Source: Burkholderiales bacterium
Lineage (GTDB): Bacteria; Pseudomonadota; Gammaproteobacteria; Burkholderiales; Methylophilaceae
Length of the DNA: 64,000 nt
NCBI GenBank assembly: GCA_030831475.1
Contig: JAURKY010000003.1
Coordinates: 1 to 64,000 of the forward strand
Reading direction: 5' to 3'
The notes below the pieces were generated by a model. It was not told the origin of the DNA. It did not search any database and saw only the letters and a program-made list of their open reading frames with translations. Positions 1 to 8,388 of the stretch are shown piece by piece. How positions within the stretch are numbered: the first letter of the stretch is position 1; the number at the start of each line of letters is the position of its first letter. The translations under genes and the position numbers were made by a program.

Positions 1-367
1 GACTAACAAAAAAGTATGGTACAACAAAGAGAAATTCTCAGCTTGGGGCGGTGCTTTAACAACTGCTTCAGACTTAGTTTTCTACGGTACTTTAGATCGT
101 TGGTTAAAAGCTCTTGACGCGAAAAGCGGTAAAGAACTTTGGAAATTCCAAGTTGGTTCAGGTGTGATCGGTAATGCGTTCACATATGCACACAAAGGTA
201 AACAACACGTTGGTGTCCTTTCAGGTATCGGCGGTTGGGCTGGTGTTGCTATGAACCTTGGTCTTACAAATGACACAGACGCACTTGGTGCTGCTGGTGG
301 TTATAAAGAACTAACAAAATACAACGCTGCTCCTGGCGGCGGTGCATTAACAGTATTCAGCCTATAA
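1..367 (+). CDS. xoxF: Lanthanide-type methanol dehydrogenase XoxF, C-terminal end (5' partial)
   Basis: About 121 C-terminal residues are in frame from base 2 to the TAA at 365-367. The tail contains GTLDRWLKALD, KELWKFQVGSG and GGWAGVAMNLGL, which belong to the last blades of the PQQ-dependent methanol dehydrogenase propeller. The family oxidises methanol to formaldehyde in the periplasm with PQQ and a metal, passing electrons to a c-type cytochrome. XoxF rather than MxaF is an inference: a XoxJ-like protein and a cytochrome follow and no mxaI small subunit is present. The aspartate that marks lanthanide enzymes lies outside the window. A strong terminator follows, so xoxF can be transcribed separately from xoxJ. 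The dehydrogenase assignment is secure and the XoxF subtype is likely. Confidence 0.88.
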   Translation, partial: TNKKVWYNKEKFSAWGGALTTASDLVFYGTLDRWLKALDAKSGKELWKFQVGSGVIGNAFTYAHKGKQHVGVLSGIGGWAGVAMNLGLTNDTDALGAAGGYKELTKYNAAPGGGALTVFSL

Positions 368-402
368 TTTTTTATAGAACTTAATACAGTTAAGTTAGTC
401 TT

Positions 403-436
403 AAAAACACCCTGCTTCGGTAGGGTGTTTTTTTTT
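403..436 (+). terminator. Intrinsic terminator after xoxF
   Basis: CACCCT (408-413) pairs with AGGGTG (422-427), closed by a C(TTCG)G tetraloop, and nine T follow directly (428-436). It is flanked by A on the 5' side. It probably sets the high xoxF level apart from the downstream xoxJ gene. Confidence 0.9.
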
Positions 437-485
437 ATGGTTATTTTTTAGAGATAATCATGAGGCGGCATAAAAAAGATGTCGG

Positions 486-491
486 TATAAT
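486..491 (+). promoter_or_regulatory. Putative -10 element for xoxJ
   Basis: TATAAT preceded by CGG lies 30 bases before the xoxJ ATG and after the xoxF terminator. No convincing -35 box is seen 16-18 bases upstream. The same GGTATAAT context recurs at 2096-2103 and in front of hppA, which supports it. Confidence 0.4.
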
Positions 492-521
492 CACAGCAAT
501 TTAAAATTTAAAGGATTGAAG

Positions 522-1406
522 ATGTTCAAAACGATAATAAAAACCATGTTTATGCTATTCATCAGCACCGCAGTGATCGCTGCAGATGATATCCCTGTGA
601 ATATTGATGAGGGAAAAATTGGAGGTGTGAGACGCGTTCCTAAAGCAGATGAATTTAAAGTATGTGCTGACCAAGATAACTTACCTTACTCAAATGCTCA
701 AGGTGAGGGTTTTGAAAATAAAATCGCTGAAATTTTAGCAGCCGATCTTGGACGTGAACTCACCTATCAATTCTGGCATGACCGTTTTGGTTTTTTAAGA
801 AACACATTAAATGGTTACCGTTGTGATTACGTGATTGGTACCAATACCACTTACGATGCTTTGGACACAACCAAGCCTTACTACCGCGCAGGTCACGTTT
901 GGGTTTACCGTAAAGACAGTGGTTTTGATATCAAAAATTGGGATTCGCCTGATTTACGCAAAGGTACGATTGGTGTGAACGATAAGAGCCCAGTGGCTGT
1001 GGCGCTTAATGCGAATGGTTTAATGTTTAATGCCAAACCGTATCGTATTCAACGAGACCTCAATACTTCACCCGGTCAAAAAATTGAAGATTTGGCTAAA
1101 GGTGATATCGATATTGCGATTGAGTGGGGCCCTATTGGTGGATATTATGCGAAGAAATCTGATGTTGAAATGGTGGTTGTACCCATCCCTGAATATGCAA
1201 CGGATCAATCAAGGTTAACAGGTAAAACTTACTGGAATATTTCAGGTGGTGTTCGTAAGAGAGAAGCAGACCGTCGTGATGAACTCGAAGCTGCGATCTT
1301 TAGGAATTTAGATAAGATTCATGCGGTCATGGATGAGTTTGGTATTCCATGGTCAGAGCCCACATTTGAGGATCGTTTAGACGGCTATAAACGCCATAAA
1401 AAATAG
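522..1406 (+). CDS. xoxJ: XoxJ-like periplasmic substrate-binding protein of the methanol oxidation locus
   Basis: A 294-residue protein. A TTG at 516 is also in frame, but the ATG at 522 has AAAGGA 8 bases upstream and gives a normal signal peptide (residues 1-20 or 21, cleavage near AVIAA). The body is a family 3 solute-binding fold: KVCADQDNLPYSN at the start of the mature domain, then GFENKIAEILAADLGREL and YWNISGGVRK. MxaJ and XoxJ proteins share this fold and are thought to help mature or activate methanol dehydrogenase rather than feed a transporter; no ABC transporter genes lie nearby. Position between xoxF and the cytochrome gene fits xoxJ. The 167 bp before the cytochrome gene holds no further gene. 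Confidence 0.85.
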   Translation: MFKTIIKTMFMLFISTAVIAADDIPVNIDEGKIGGVRRVPKADEFKVCADQDNLPYSNAQGEGFENKIAEILAADLGRELTYQFWHDRFGFLRNTLNGYRCDYVIGTNTTYDALDTTKPYYRAGHVWVYRKDSGFDIKNWDSPDLRKGTIGVNDKSPVAVALNANGLMFNAKPYRIQRDLNTSPGQKIEDLAKGDIDIAIEWGPIGGYYAKKSDVEMVVVPIPEYATDQSRLTGKTYWNISGGVRKREADRRDELEAAIFRNLDKIHAVMDEFGIPWSEPTFEDRLDGYKRHKK

Positions 1407-1573
1407 AAAAAAATTTATCCTAAAAGGGTGACAGACTGGTTAAAAAAAAGTAAGATAGCGTTTTAGAATTTTAACCACTCTTAAAGTTTTAAATACCCCT
1501 TATTGGAATGAAACTATTAGTTATTTTTGTACTCCTAATATAGGGAGACATAAATAAGACTAGGAGATTATAT

Positions 1574-2056
1574 ATGTTTAGTAAGAAAGTAGTTGTATCA
1601 ACATTGTTAGCAGCACTTATCGGTGTTAGTGGTGCAGTTAATGCTCAAATTAAACTTGTAAAAACTACTGATGGTAGTGAAATTACCTTTCCTGAAAAAG
1701 CATTTGCAGGTACTGATGCGGAAAAAGAATTTTTAGCAACTGGTAAAAACATTTATGTCGGTGATGCTGAAGCTGTAAAAATGGGCAAAAAGCGTTATAA
1801 CCTATGGTCATGTACACAGTGCCATGGCCCAACTGCTAAAGGTCAAGTAGGTCCTGGTTTAACCGGCCCTAAATACAATTATGCCAAAGATCAAACAAAC
1901 AAAGGTATGTTTGAAACTATTTGGGCAGGTACCAACGGCGGTATGGGTGGCAAAGGTTTTGGTATCATGGCAGCTGATGATGGCGTTACTGTTGATGAAC
2001 TCTTAAAAATTATCGCCTTTGTTCGTTCAAACGGTAAAATTACAGGAAACGAGTAA
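1574..2056 (+). CDS. xoxG: Periplasmic cytochrome c, XoxG-type electron acceptor of methanol dehydrogenase
   Basis: A 160-residue protein with a Sec signal peptide (residues 1-24, cleavage AVNA/Q) and one haem c site, CTQCH at 80-84. A methionine-rich stretch (GGMGGKGFGIM, about residues 125-135) could supply the axial ligand. AGGAG about 8 bases before the ATG is a good ribosome site. Cytochromes beside xoxF take electrons from the PQQ enzyme, so XoxG is the expected role. It is a near-duplicate of the lipoprotein cytochrome downstream: by eye about 22 differences over 133 aligned positions. Which of the two is the physiological partner cannot be told from sequence. Confidence 0.85.
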   Translation: MFSKKVVVSTLLAALIGVSGAVNAQIKLVKTTDGSEITFPEKAFAGTDAEKEFLATGKNIYVGDAEAVKMGKKRYNLWSCTQCHGPTAKGQVGPGLTGPKYNYAKDQTNKGMFETIWAGTNGGMGGKGFGIMAADDGVTVDELLKIIAFVRSNGKITGNE

Positions 2057-2086
2057 GCCAGTTACAATCTAGTCATATTTCAAAAG

Positions 2087-2120
2087 AAAGACTGCGGTAT
2101 AATGCCCCAGTCTTTTTTTT
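2087..2120 (+). terminator. Intrinsic terminator after xoxG with a -10-like box in its loop
   Basis: AAAGACTG (2087-2094) pairs with CAGTCTTT (2108-2115), and after one C-C mismatch GG pairs with CC inside. A T-run extends to 2121. The loop holds TATAAT at 2098-2103, preceded by CGG as in the box at 486. The next gene starts only 12 bases after the T-run, so this box could be its promoter. Confidence 0.8.
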
Positions 2121-2132
2121 TGCGTGTCAGTT

Positions 2133-2681
2133 ATGTTTAAAAAATCAATTATCCTAATTCTATTTCTTCTCATTTCTTGTTCCGATCAAAAAGATAATAC
2201 GACCCAAGAACAAACAACCAGTGATGTCGCAGAAGTGACTGAGAAAGTCGAACCTAAAAAGCCATCACAACCAATGGCGTTTGTTAAAACCACGGATGGT
2301 TCCAATCTTATAATTCCAGAGACTATGTTTGATACAGATGCTGCCAAAGAATTTTTAGCAACCGGTAAAAATATCTATGTGGGTGATGCAGAAGCAATCA
2401 AAATGGGTAAAAAACGTTATAACTTATGGTCATGTACTCAGTGCCATGGCCCAACTGCAAAAGGTCAAGTAGGACCTGGGCTCACGGGCCCTGATTTTAG
2501 GTATCCTAAAGATGCGACCAATAAAGGTATGTTTGAGACGATTTGGGCAGGTACCAACGGCGGTATGGGTGCGAAAGGTTTTGGGTTAATGACAGCTGAC
2601 GATGGTGTGACACCTGATGAGTTATTAAAAATCATTGCCTTTATTCGAAGCAATGGATCAATCACAGGAAATGAAGAGTAA
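2133..2681 (+). CDS. Lipid-anchored cytochrome c, paralogue of the upstream XoxG
   Basis: Starting at the ATG at 2133 (a GTG at 2124 is also in frame and adds three residues), the protein has 182 residues. It opens with a short lipoprotein signal, lipobox LLISC with Cys16, followed by Ser, which in proteobacteria favours outer-membrane sorting. A charged spacer of about 35 residues comes next, then a cytochrome domain nearly identical to XoxG with CTQCH near residue 101 and the same methionine-rich loop. It should therefore be a membrane-tethered version of the methanol dehydrogenase electron acceptor. The NADH dehydrogenase gene begins three bases after its stop, so the two are probably co-transcribed. 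Confidence 0.85.
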   Translation: MFKKSIILILFLLISCSDQKDNTTQEQTTSDVAEVTEKVEPKKPSQPMAFVKTTDGSNLIIPETMFDTDAAKEFLATGKNIYVGDAEAIKMGKKRYNLWSCTQCHGPTAKGQVGPGLTGPDFRYPKDATNKGMFETIWAGTNGGMGAKGFGLMTADDGVTPDELLKIIAFIRSNGSITGNEE

Positions 2682-2684
2682 CTC

Positions 2685-4007
2685 ATGAATCAAGATTTAC
2701 ATAAAATTATTATTGTCGGTGGCGGCGCTGGCGGCCTCGAGTTAGCGACTAAATTAGGGGATACGTTAGGCAAAAAGAAAAAAGCCCATATTACCTTGGT
2801 TGACGCCAAAAAAACCCACCTTTGGAAACCTTTATTGCATGAAATTGCTGCAGGCAGTATTAATCCTGATAAAGATGAACTCGATTACCTTGCCCAAGCT
2901 CATTGGCATCATTTTCATTTTAGGTTAGGCATGATGGACGGGATTGATCGAGCTAATAAAACAATTTCCCTTGCGCCATTTATTGATGTGGACGGGGTTG
3001 AAATTATTCCAAGAAGAACCTTTGCTTACGACACCTTGGTGATGGCTGTGGGTAGTAAGATTAATGACTTTAATATCAAAGGTGTGGCAGAACATGCGAT
3101 TGCCCTTGATACGCAGCATCAGGCCGAGCGTTTTCATCAACGTTTACATAACGCAATCCTAAGGGCTCAAACTCAAGCCGAGGCGATTCAGCCTGGCCAA
3201 TTGGAGGTTGTGATTGTCGGCGCTGGTGCTACAGGTGTTGAATTATCAGCTGAGCTTCATAAAGCCACCCGTGAGATGACAGCTTATGGGTTAGATAATA
3301 TTAATCCAGACCGAGATATTCATATTTCAATCATTGAGGCCAGTAACCGTCTATTACCAGCGTTACCCGAACGCATGAGTCTGTCGGTTAGAAAAGAGCT
3401 TGAAAAACTTAATGTCAAACTCTATCTAGGTGAGAGTGTGGTTGAGGTGGATGAAAGAGGTGTTAAAACAAGTTCGGGACGCTATATTGACTCATCCCTA
3501 GTAGTTTGGGCGGCAGGCATTAAGGCACCTAGCTTTTTAGCCAATTTAGGTCTGAAGGTGAATAACATTAACCAGTTACACGTGAGATCAACCTTACAAA
3601 CATTAGATGATGATCATATATTTGCCTTAGGTGATTGCGCGGCATGCCCTATCAAACCTGGCTCATTGGAGATGGTGCCCCCTAGGGCGCAATCGGCGCA
3701 TCAGCAAGCCTCATTATTATTTAAATCGATAAAGAAAATGATTAAAGGTAAAAATGATTCGCTTCCAGAATACCGTTACCAAGATTATGGCTCCTTGGTT
3801 AATCTTGGCAGTTATTCGACCGTGGGTAACTTAATGGGAGCTATCGCCGGTGGTAGTATGTTCATCGAGGGCATGATTGCAAGAATGATGTACTTGATGC
3901 TTTATCAAATGCATCTTTATGCATTGCATGGCTTTACAACCGTACTGTTAAGATTGATTGTTAAATTTATTACGCATCGAACCGAGGCAAGGGTCAAGCT
4001 ACATTAA
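2685..4007 (+). CDS. ndh: Type II NADH:quinone dehydrogenase (NDH-2)
   Basis: A 440-residue flavoprotein. The N-terminal FAD site is VGGGAGGLE (residues 11-19), the second Rossmann site for NADH is VIVGAGATGVELSAEL (about residue 175), and the C-terminal FAD-contact motif is ALGDCAACP (about 320). The last 60 residues are hydrophobic and amphipathic, as expected for membrane attachment in NDH-2. It oxidises NADH and reduces quinone without pumping protons. In a methylotroph it would recycle NADH made by formate dehydrogenase. It follows the lipoprotein cytochrome by three bases. Its TAA overlaps the stop codon of the convergent lplT gene in a shared TTAA. Confidence 0.88.
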   Translation: MNQDLHKIIIVGGGAGGLELATKLGDTLGKKKKAHITLVDAKKTHLWKPLLHEIAAGSINPDKDELDYLAQAHWHHFHFRLGMMDGIDRANKTISLAPFIDVDGVEIIPRRTFAYDTLVMAVGSKINDFNIKGVAEHAIALDTQHQAERFHQRLHNAILRAQTQAEAIQPGQLEVVIVGAGATGVELSAELHKATREMTAYGLDNINPDRDIHISIIEASNRLLPALPERMSLSVRKELEKLNVKLYLGESVVEVDERGVKTSSGRYIDSSLVVWAAGIKAPSFLANLGLKVNNINQLHVRSTLQTLDDDHIFALGDCAACPIKPGSLEMVPPRAQSAHQQASLLFKSIKKMIKGKNDSLPEYRYQDYGSLVNLGSYSTVGNLMGAIAGGSMFIEGMIARMMYLMLYQMHLYALHGFTTVLLRLIVKFITHRTEARVKLH

Positions 4008-5197
4008 TTGATTTTTTCTTCGTAGTGAATTCGTGCAATCATCATTGCAAATAAAACAAAAAGTCCAAAGATAAACACAATCGCGTTGACATGCATGTCA
4101 TGTTTGACCATGAAGGTGTAGGTCCCACTGAGCAATAGGATACCCAGGTTTTCGCTAAAATTTTGTACCGCAATGGAATGGCCTGAACCGACTAAGCGAT
4201 GACCTCGATGTTGAAGCAGGGCATTCATAGGAACAATCAAGAAGCCACTGAAGATTCCAACCAGTAATAAAATAATGGCCGCAACGTACCAGGTTGATAC
4301 AAAGACCATAGAGCATACAAAAAATCCCATTAAAATGCCTGTCGATAAAATCTTAACGGCATCTTTCATTTCAACATATTTCGCAGCAATCACAGCCCCT
4401 ATGGCTACACCTAACGCAACGATGGCTGTGAGTTGGGTGGCTTTATCAATTCCGAAATTCAGGGCATAAGCTGCCCAGGCAATAATGACTAATCTAAGAG
4501 TCGCTCCCGCACCCCAAAATAGCGTGGTAATCGCGAGTGATAATTGACCACCAAAACGATCTTGACCTAACTTCATGGCAGCTTTAAGAAAGTCTTTAAA
4601 TAAAAACCATGGATTTTTGGACTCAACTTTATGCTCAATGGGAAGAACAGGGATGTAACGATTAAAAATAGCAGCGAGAAGATAAAGACCAGCAATGATT
4701 AAAATCGACATATTGACATCGTAGGTTGCAAGCAAGCCGCCAACAATGGCCCCTAAAATGATGGCTGCCACGGTTAAACCTTCAACCCAACCATTCGCCT
4801 CAACCAGTGACTCTTTTGGAAGCAATTCTGTGAGAATGCCATATTTTGCCGGCGAGTAGGTTGCAGCTCCAATTCCGACTATCCCATAAGCATAGAGTGG
4901 CTGCATACCAAAAAACATGGCTAGACAACCCACCAGCTTAATACCATTAGATAAAAACATGACCTGTCCTTTGGGTCTTGAATCAGCAAAGGCACCAACC
5001 ACAGGAGCAAGAACAATGTAAGCTAAAACAAAAAACTGAAGTAAGAGAGGTTGATGCCATGTGGGCGCATTCATAGAAGCAAGCAGGGCAATGGCAGCAA
5101 AAAGCAGGGCATTGTCAGCTAATGCCGATAAAAATTGAGCCGACAGGTAGGCATAAAAACCCTTAGATTTAACAGCTTTAGAGGATGTCTGCTGCAT
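4004..5197 (-). CDS. lplT: Lysophospholipid transporter LplT (MFS family)
   Basis: A 397-residue membrane protein with about 12 hydrophobic segments. The start AQFLSALADNALLFAAIALL is the LplT signature region. I place the start at the ATG at 5197, inside the end of phoH, because an upstream in-frame start at 5221 adds eight residues unlike the family. LplT flips lysophospholipids across the inner membrane so that they can be re-acylated. Its usual partner, the acyltransferase Aas, is not next to it here. It overlaps phoH by 20 bases and is probably translated from the same message. It converges on ndh with a 4-base overlap and no terminator. Confidence 0.85.
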   Translation of the reverse strand: MQQTSSKAVKSKGFYAYLSAQFLSALADNALLFAAIALLASMNAPTWHQPLLLQFFVLAYIVLAPVVGAFADSRPKGQVMFLSNGIKLVGCLAMFFGMQPLYAYGIVGIGAATYSPAKYGILTELLPKESLVEANGWVEGLTVAAIILGAIVGGLLATYDVNMSILIIAGLYLLAAIFNRYIPVLPIEHKVESKNPWFLFKDFLKAAMKLGQDRFGGQLSLAITTLFWGAGATLRLVIIAWAAYALNFGIDKATQLTAIVALGVAIGAVIAAKYVEMKDAVKILSTGILMGFFVCSMVFVSTWYVAAIILLLVGIFSGFLIVPMNALLQHRGHRLVGSGHSIAVQNFSENLGILLLSGTYTFMVKHDMHVNAIVFIFGLFVLFAMMIARIHYEEKIN

Positions 5198-6572
5198 AAT
5201 CAGCCAACCTAGATCTCTCACCTCGCATTAACGTGATATGGCCATTGTGATCCCAGCCTTTAAAACGATCAACCACGTAAGTGAGCCCTGAACTACCCTC
5301 CGTTAAATAGGGGGTATCAATTTGAGCAATGTTACCTAAACAAACTACTTTGGTTCCCGGCCCTGCACGTGTAATGAGGGTTTTCATTTGTTTTGAGGTT
5401 AAATTCTGTGCCTCATCAATAATGAGAAATTTATTTAAAAAGGTTCTACCTCTCATGAAGTTAAGTGATTTTATTTTGATGCGAGAACGAATTAAGTCTT
5501 GCGTCGCAGCTCGACCCCAATCACCTGCTTCATCATCTGATTTGTTAAGTACATCCAGGTTATCTTCTAAAGCCCCCATCCAAGGTGTCATTTTTTCTTC
5601 TTCAGTACCAGGTAAAAAACCAATATCTTCTCCCACTGACACTGTCACACGGGTCATAATAATCTCGCTGTAGATTTTTTTATCAAGCACCTGGTCAAGG
5701 CCTGCAGCTAATGTGAGTAAGGTTTTACCGGTACCTGCTTGACCTAAAAGGGTGACAAAATCGATATCAGGATCGAGCAAGACATTAAGCGCAAAATTTT
5801 GCTCACGATTACGCGCAGTAATCCCCCACACATTAAATTTTGGGTTAGTGAAATCTTGAACAACTTGTAAGGTAGCCGTCTTTCCGTTTAATTGTTTAAC
5901 GATGGCATGAAATGGCTTGTCAAATTCATAATAAACAAATTCATTATTGACAAAACTTTCACATAAAGGCCCTGTAATTTTATAAAACATTTTGCCTTCT
6001 TCCTGCCATGATTCCATTGCTTTACTATGAGTCTCCCAAAAGTCTTGAGGTAGTTCTCTAACCCCAGGAAAAAGAAGCTCAGAATCTTCCATGACCTTGT
6101 CATTAAAATAATCTTCTGCATCAATACCCAAGGTTCTAGCTTTAATACGAATGTTGATATCCTTGGAGACAAGAATCACTTTTCTCTCTTGATGTTCTTT
6201 TTTAAGATAAGCTACCACGCTTAGAATTTGATTATCAGCAATGCTTCCGGCAAGCATAGGTAAATCAAATTCGATGGGGTGTGTTTGAAGAAAGAGTCTG
6301 CCTGAGACATGATTATTATTGGCCGTATTAAGAAGGCAACCATCTTCTAAACTAGATAGATTAGATGACATGATTTCCTCGAGGTAGCGACTTGTTTGTC
6401 TAGCATTCCTGGCAACTTCAGATAAACCCTTTTTAGTGTTATCAAGCTCCTCAAGCGTTACCATAGGTAGATAAATATCATGCTCTTCAAAACGAAAAAG
6501 ACTGGATGGATCATGTAGCAACACATTGGTGTCGAGCACAAAGAATTTTGTCTTGGATTTGCTTTTAGCCAT
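5178..6572 (-). CDS. PIN-domain PhoH family ATPase (PhoH2 type)
   Basis: A 464-residue protein. Residues about 8-140 form a PIN nuclease domain: FVLDTNVLLHDP carries the first acidic residue and VTLEELDNTKKG the next. The C-terminal half is a PhoH ATPase with Walker A GQAGTGKT (about 277-284) and Walker B FLIIDEAQNL (about 385). Family members with this layout are proposed RNA helicase-nucleases, with little direct knowledge in proteobacteria. The gene lies between bcp (8 bases upstream) and lplT, all on the minus strand. The domain call is firm and the cellular role is not. Confidence 0.88.
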   Translation of the reverse strand: MAKSKSKTKFFVLDTNVLLHDPSSLFRFEEHDIYLPMVTLEELDNTKKGLSEVARNARQTSRYLEEIMSSNLSSLEDGCLLNTANNNHVSGRLFLQTHPIEFDLPMLAGSIADNQILSVVAYLKKEHQERKVILVSKDINIRIKARTLGIDAEDYFNDKVMEDSELLFPGVRELPQDFWETHSKAMESWQEEGKMFYKITGPLCESFVNNEFVYYEFDKPFHAIVKQLNGKTATLQVVQDFTNPKFNVWGITARNREQNFALNVLLDPDIDFVTLLGQAGTGKTLLTLAAGLDQVLDKKIYSEIIMTRVTVSVGEDIGFLPGTEEEKMTPWMGALEDNLDVLNKSDDEAGDWGRAATQDLIRSRIKIKSLNFMRGRTFLNKFLIIDEAQNLTSKQMKTLITRAGPGTKVVCLGNIAQIDTPYLTEGSSGLTYVVDRFKGWDHNGHITLMRGERSRLADYAADIL

Positions 6573-6580
6573 AAAATTAA

Positions 6581-7048
6581 TTAAATATTTTTAATAAAAT
6601 CTAGAACCTCAACGACATGACCATTGACTTTGACGCCCCGCCATTCTTGAATGAGTTCACCTTGAGCATTGATGATAAAAGTACTTCGCTCTATTCCACG
6701 CACTTGTTTACCGTACATATTTTTCATCTTAATGACATCAAAAAGCTTACATGCTTCCTCATCAGGGTCGCTCAGCAGCTCAAAAGGAAAATTATATTTT
6801 GCCTTGAAATTTTCGTGCGATTTAAGAGAATCTCGAGAAACCCCAAAAATTTCAGTATTAAGATTTTTAAAAGATTCATAAAGGTCTTTAAAATCGATAC
6901 CTTCATTGGTGCAACCCGGAGTCGAATCTTTTGGATAAAAATAAATAATAATATTTTTACCAGTAAATTCATTTAAATTAAATTGAAGATTAGATGTGCC
7001 TTCAAGTGAAAAATTCTGAACCTTACTGCCTACTTTTATACCAGACAT
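6581..7048 (-). CDS. bcp: Thioredoxin-dependent peroxiredoxin, Bcp/PrxQ type
   Basis: A 155-residue protein with the peroxidatic motif DSTPGCTNE near residues 41-49. The resolving cysteine found five residues later in E. coli Bcp is absent (the sequence reads NEGIDF). Another cysteine in EEACKLFDV, near residue 99, could take that part, or the enzyme may act as a 1-Cys type. It would reduce hydrogen peroxide and organic peroxides with electrons from thioredoxin. Length and the ending GVKVNGHVVEVLDFI fit the family. It precedes phoH by 8 bases. The 71 bp towards moeA contains no gene. Confidence 0.88.
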   Translation of the reverse strand: MSGIKVGSKVQNFSLEGTSNLQFNLNEFTGKNIIIYFYPKDSTPGCTNEGIDFKDLYESFKNLNTEIFGVSRDSLKSHENFKAKYNFPFELLSDPDEEACKLFDVIKMKNMYGKQVRGIERSTFIINAQGELIQEWRGVKVNGHVVEVLDFIKNI

Positions 7049-7119
7049 TGCTTTCCTAATTGATGAAACCTATACGACTTATTATAGCTGATAAAATTCA
7101 TCAAAATATGTCAAAAAAA

Positions 7120-8388
7120 TTAAATAAAATCACTCATTAGCTGCACATTCACACAGTCATTCTTTTTCAAAGATACTTCATTTTTTTCAAGAACAATAAA
7201 GCAATTTGCTTGGGTCATGGAGCTTAAAATGGCTGAACCTTGATGAGGCGTTGGCTTTACAAACCACTCATTTTTAATTTTGCTTAAAACCCCCCTTTGA
7301 AATTCCATTCTTCCAGGTTTTTTAAATATAGGCTCAAGCGTCCTTACTTTAAAAAGGGGAGGTTGACTGTAGTCCTTATCACCCATCAATACTCTTATGG
7401 CAGGCTGAACAATTTGGTAAAAGGTCACCATGGCTGACACTGGATTTCCTGGAAGACCAAAGAAATGGGCTTTGCCAATTTGTCCATAGGCTAAAGGACG
7501 TCCTGGCTTAATCGCTAATTTCCAAAACAGAATTTGCCCTAATTCTTTTAAGACCTCTTTCATGTAATCTGCCTTACCAACCGAAACGCCACCTGTTGAA
7601 ATGATTAAATTACAATTTTTTGAAGCTCGAAGGAGTGTTTTTTTAATATCCGCTTTATTATCTGAAACATTTTTATAGTGAACAACATCAAGGTTGAAAT
7701 TTTTTAATAAGGCCCCGATCGCATACCGATTACTATCATAAACTTGCCCAGTTTTTAGTCGTTTTCCAACCTCAATGACTTCATCGCCAGAAGAAAAAAA
7801 ACCTACCTTTAATTTTTTATAAACGTTAATTTTTGCCAATCCCAGTGATGCAAGGAGACCAATTTCAGCAGGCCTTAAAAAATCCCCTTGCTTTAAAATA
7901 ATTTGTCCTTTTTTTACATCCTCTCCCACAAATCGAATGTTGGCATTTTTTTTGGGTAAAGCTTTTATTTGAATAAATTGATCATTTTCTAAAACAAGCT
8001 CAATAGGAATCACTGCGTCACAACCCTTTGGAATTTTTCCACCTGTCATGATTTGCATCGCCTCGCCGGGGTTTAGTTTTTTTGGACTCAGTGAACCCGC
8101 CAGAATTGAACCTGTTACTTGGAAAGTTAATGTTTTTTGTTTTAAGCGAATGGCATAGCCATCCATCGCAGAATTATCATAATTTGGGACATTAACAGGA
8201 GATTTAATAGCTTTGGCTAAAACGCGGTTATGCGCATCTAAAAGATTGATAGTTTCAGTTTTTTTGATGGGCTTTACAAACTTTAATAAAAAAGGATGAA
8301 CATCTTCAAAGTTCATCGAGTTTGGATCATATTCACTCAGACATCCAGGGTCTTGTGAGATTTTTTTAAGACTGGGAATCGTTTTCAT
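7120..8388 (-). CDS. moeA: Molybdopterin molybdenumtransferase MoeA
   Basis: A 422-residue protein with the MoeA order of domains: VNVPNYDNSAMDGYAI in domain I, GEAMQIMTGGKIPKGCDAVI, then STGGVSVGKADY and GLPGNPVSAMVTF in the MogA-like domain, with a C-terminal beta-barrel. It inserts molybdate into adenylated molybdopterin. It is the last gene of moaA-mobA-moeA: its start abuts the mobA stop directly (8388/8389). Divergent placement from the molybdenum formate dehydrogenase operon suggests its main customer. Confidence 0.92.
   Translation of the reverse strand: MKTIPSLKKISQDPGCLSEYDPNSMNFEDVHPFLLKFVKPIKKTETINLLDAHNRVLAKAIKSPVNVPNYDNSAMDGYAIRLKQKTLTFQVTGSILAGSLSPKKLNPGEAMQIMTGGKIPKGCDAVIPIELVLENDQFIQIKALPKKNANIRFVGEDVKKGQIILKQGDFLRPAEIGLLASLGLAKINVYKKLKVGFFSSGDEVIEVGKRLKTGQVYDSNRYAIGALLKNFNLDVVHYKNVSDNKADIKKTLLRASKNCNLIISTGGVSVGKADYMKEVLKELGQILFWKLAIKPGRPLAYGQIGKAHFFGLPGNPVSAMVTFYQIVQPAIRVLMGDKDYSQPPLFKVRTLEPIFKKPGRMEFQRGVLSKIKNEWFVKPTPHQGSAILSSMTQANCFIVLEKNEVSLKKNDCVNVQLMSDFI

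Noticed and set aside
1..367. Calcium-type MxaF instead of XoxF
   Set aside because: No mxaI small-subunit gene follows; the cytochrome is followed by another cytochrome and NDH-2. The deciding residue is outside the window, so this is a preference, not proof.
5329..5673. A 114-codon open frame antisense to phoH
   Set aside because: It covers the conserved ATPase domain of PhoH and has no protein-like features.
6617..6976. A 119-codon open frame on the plus strand opposite bcp
   Set aside because: It lies wholly inside a conserved peroxiredoxin gene, its translation has no recognisable features, and AT-rich genes give such frames by chance.
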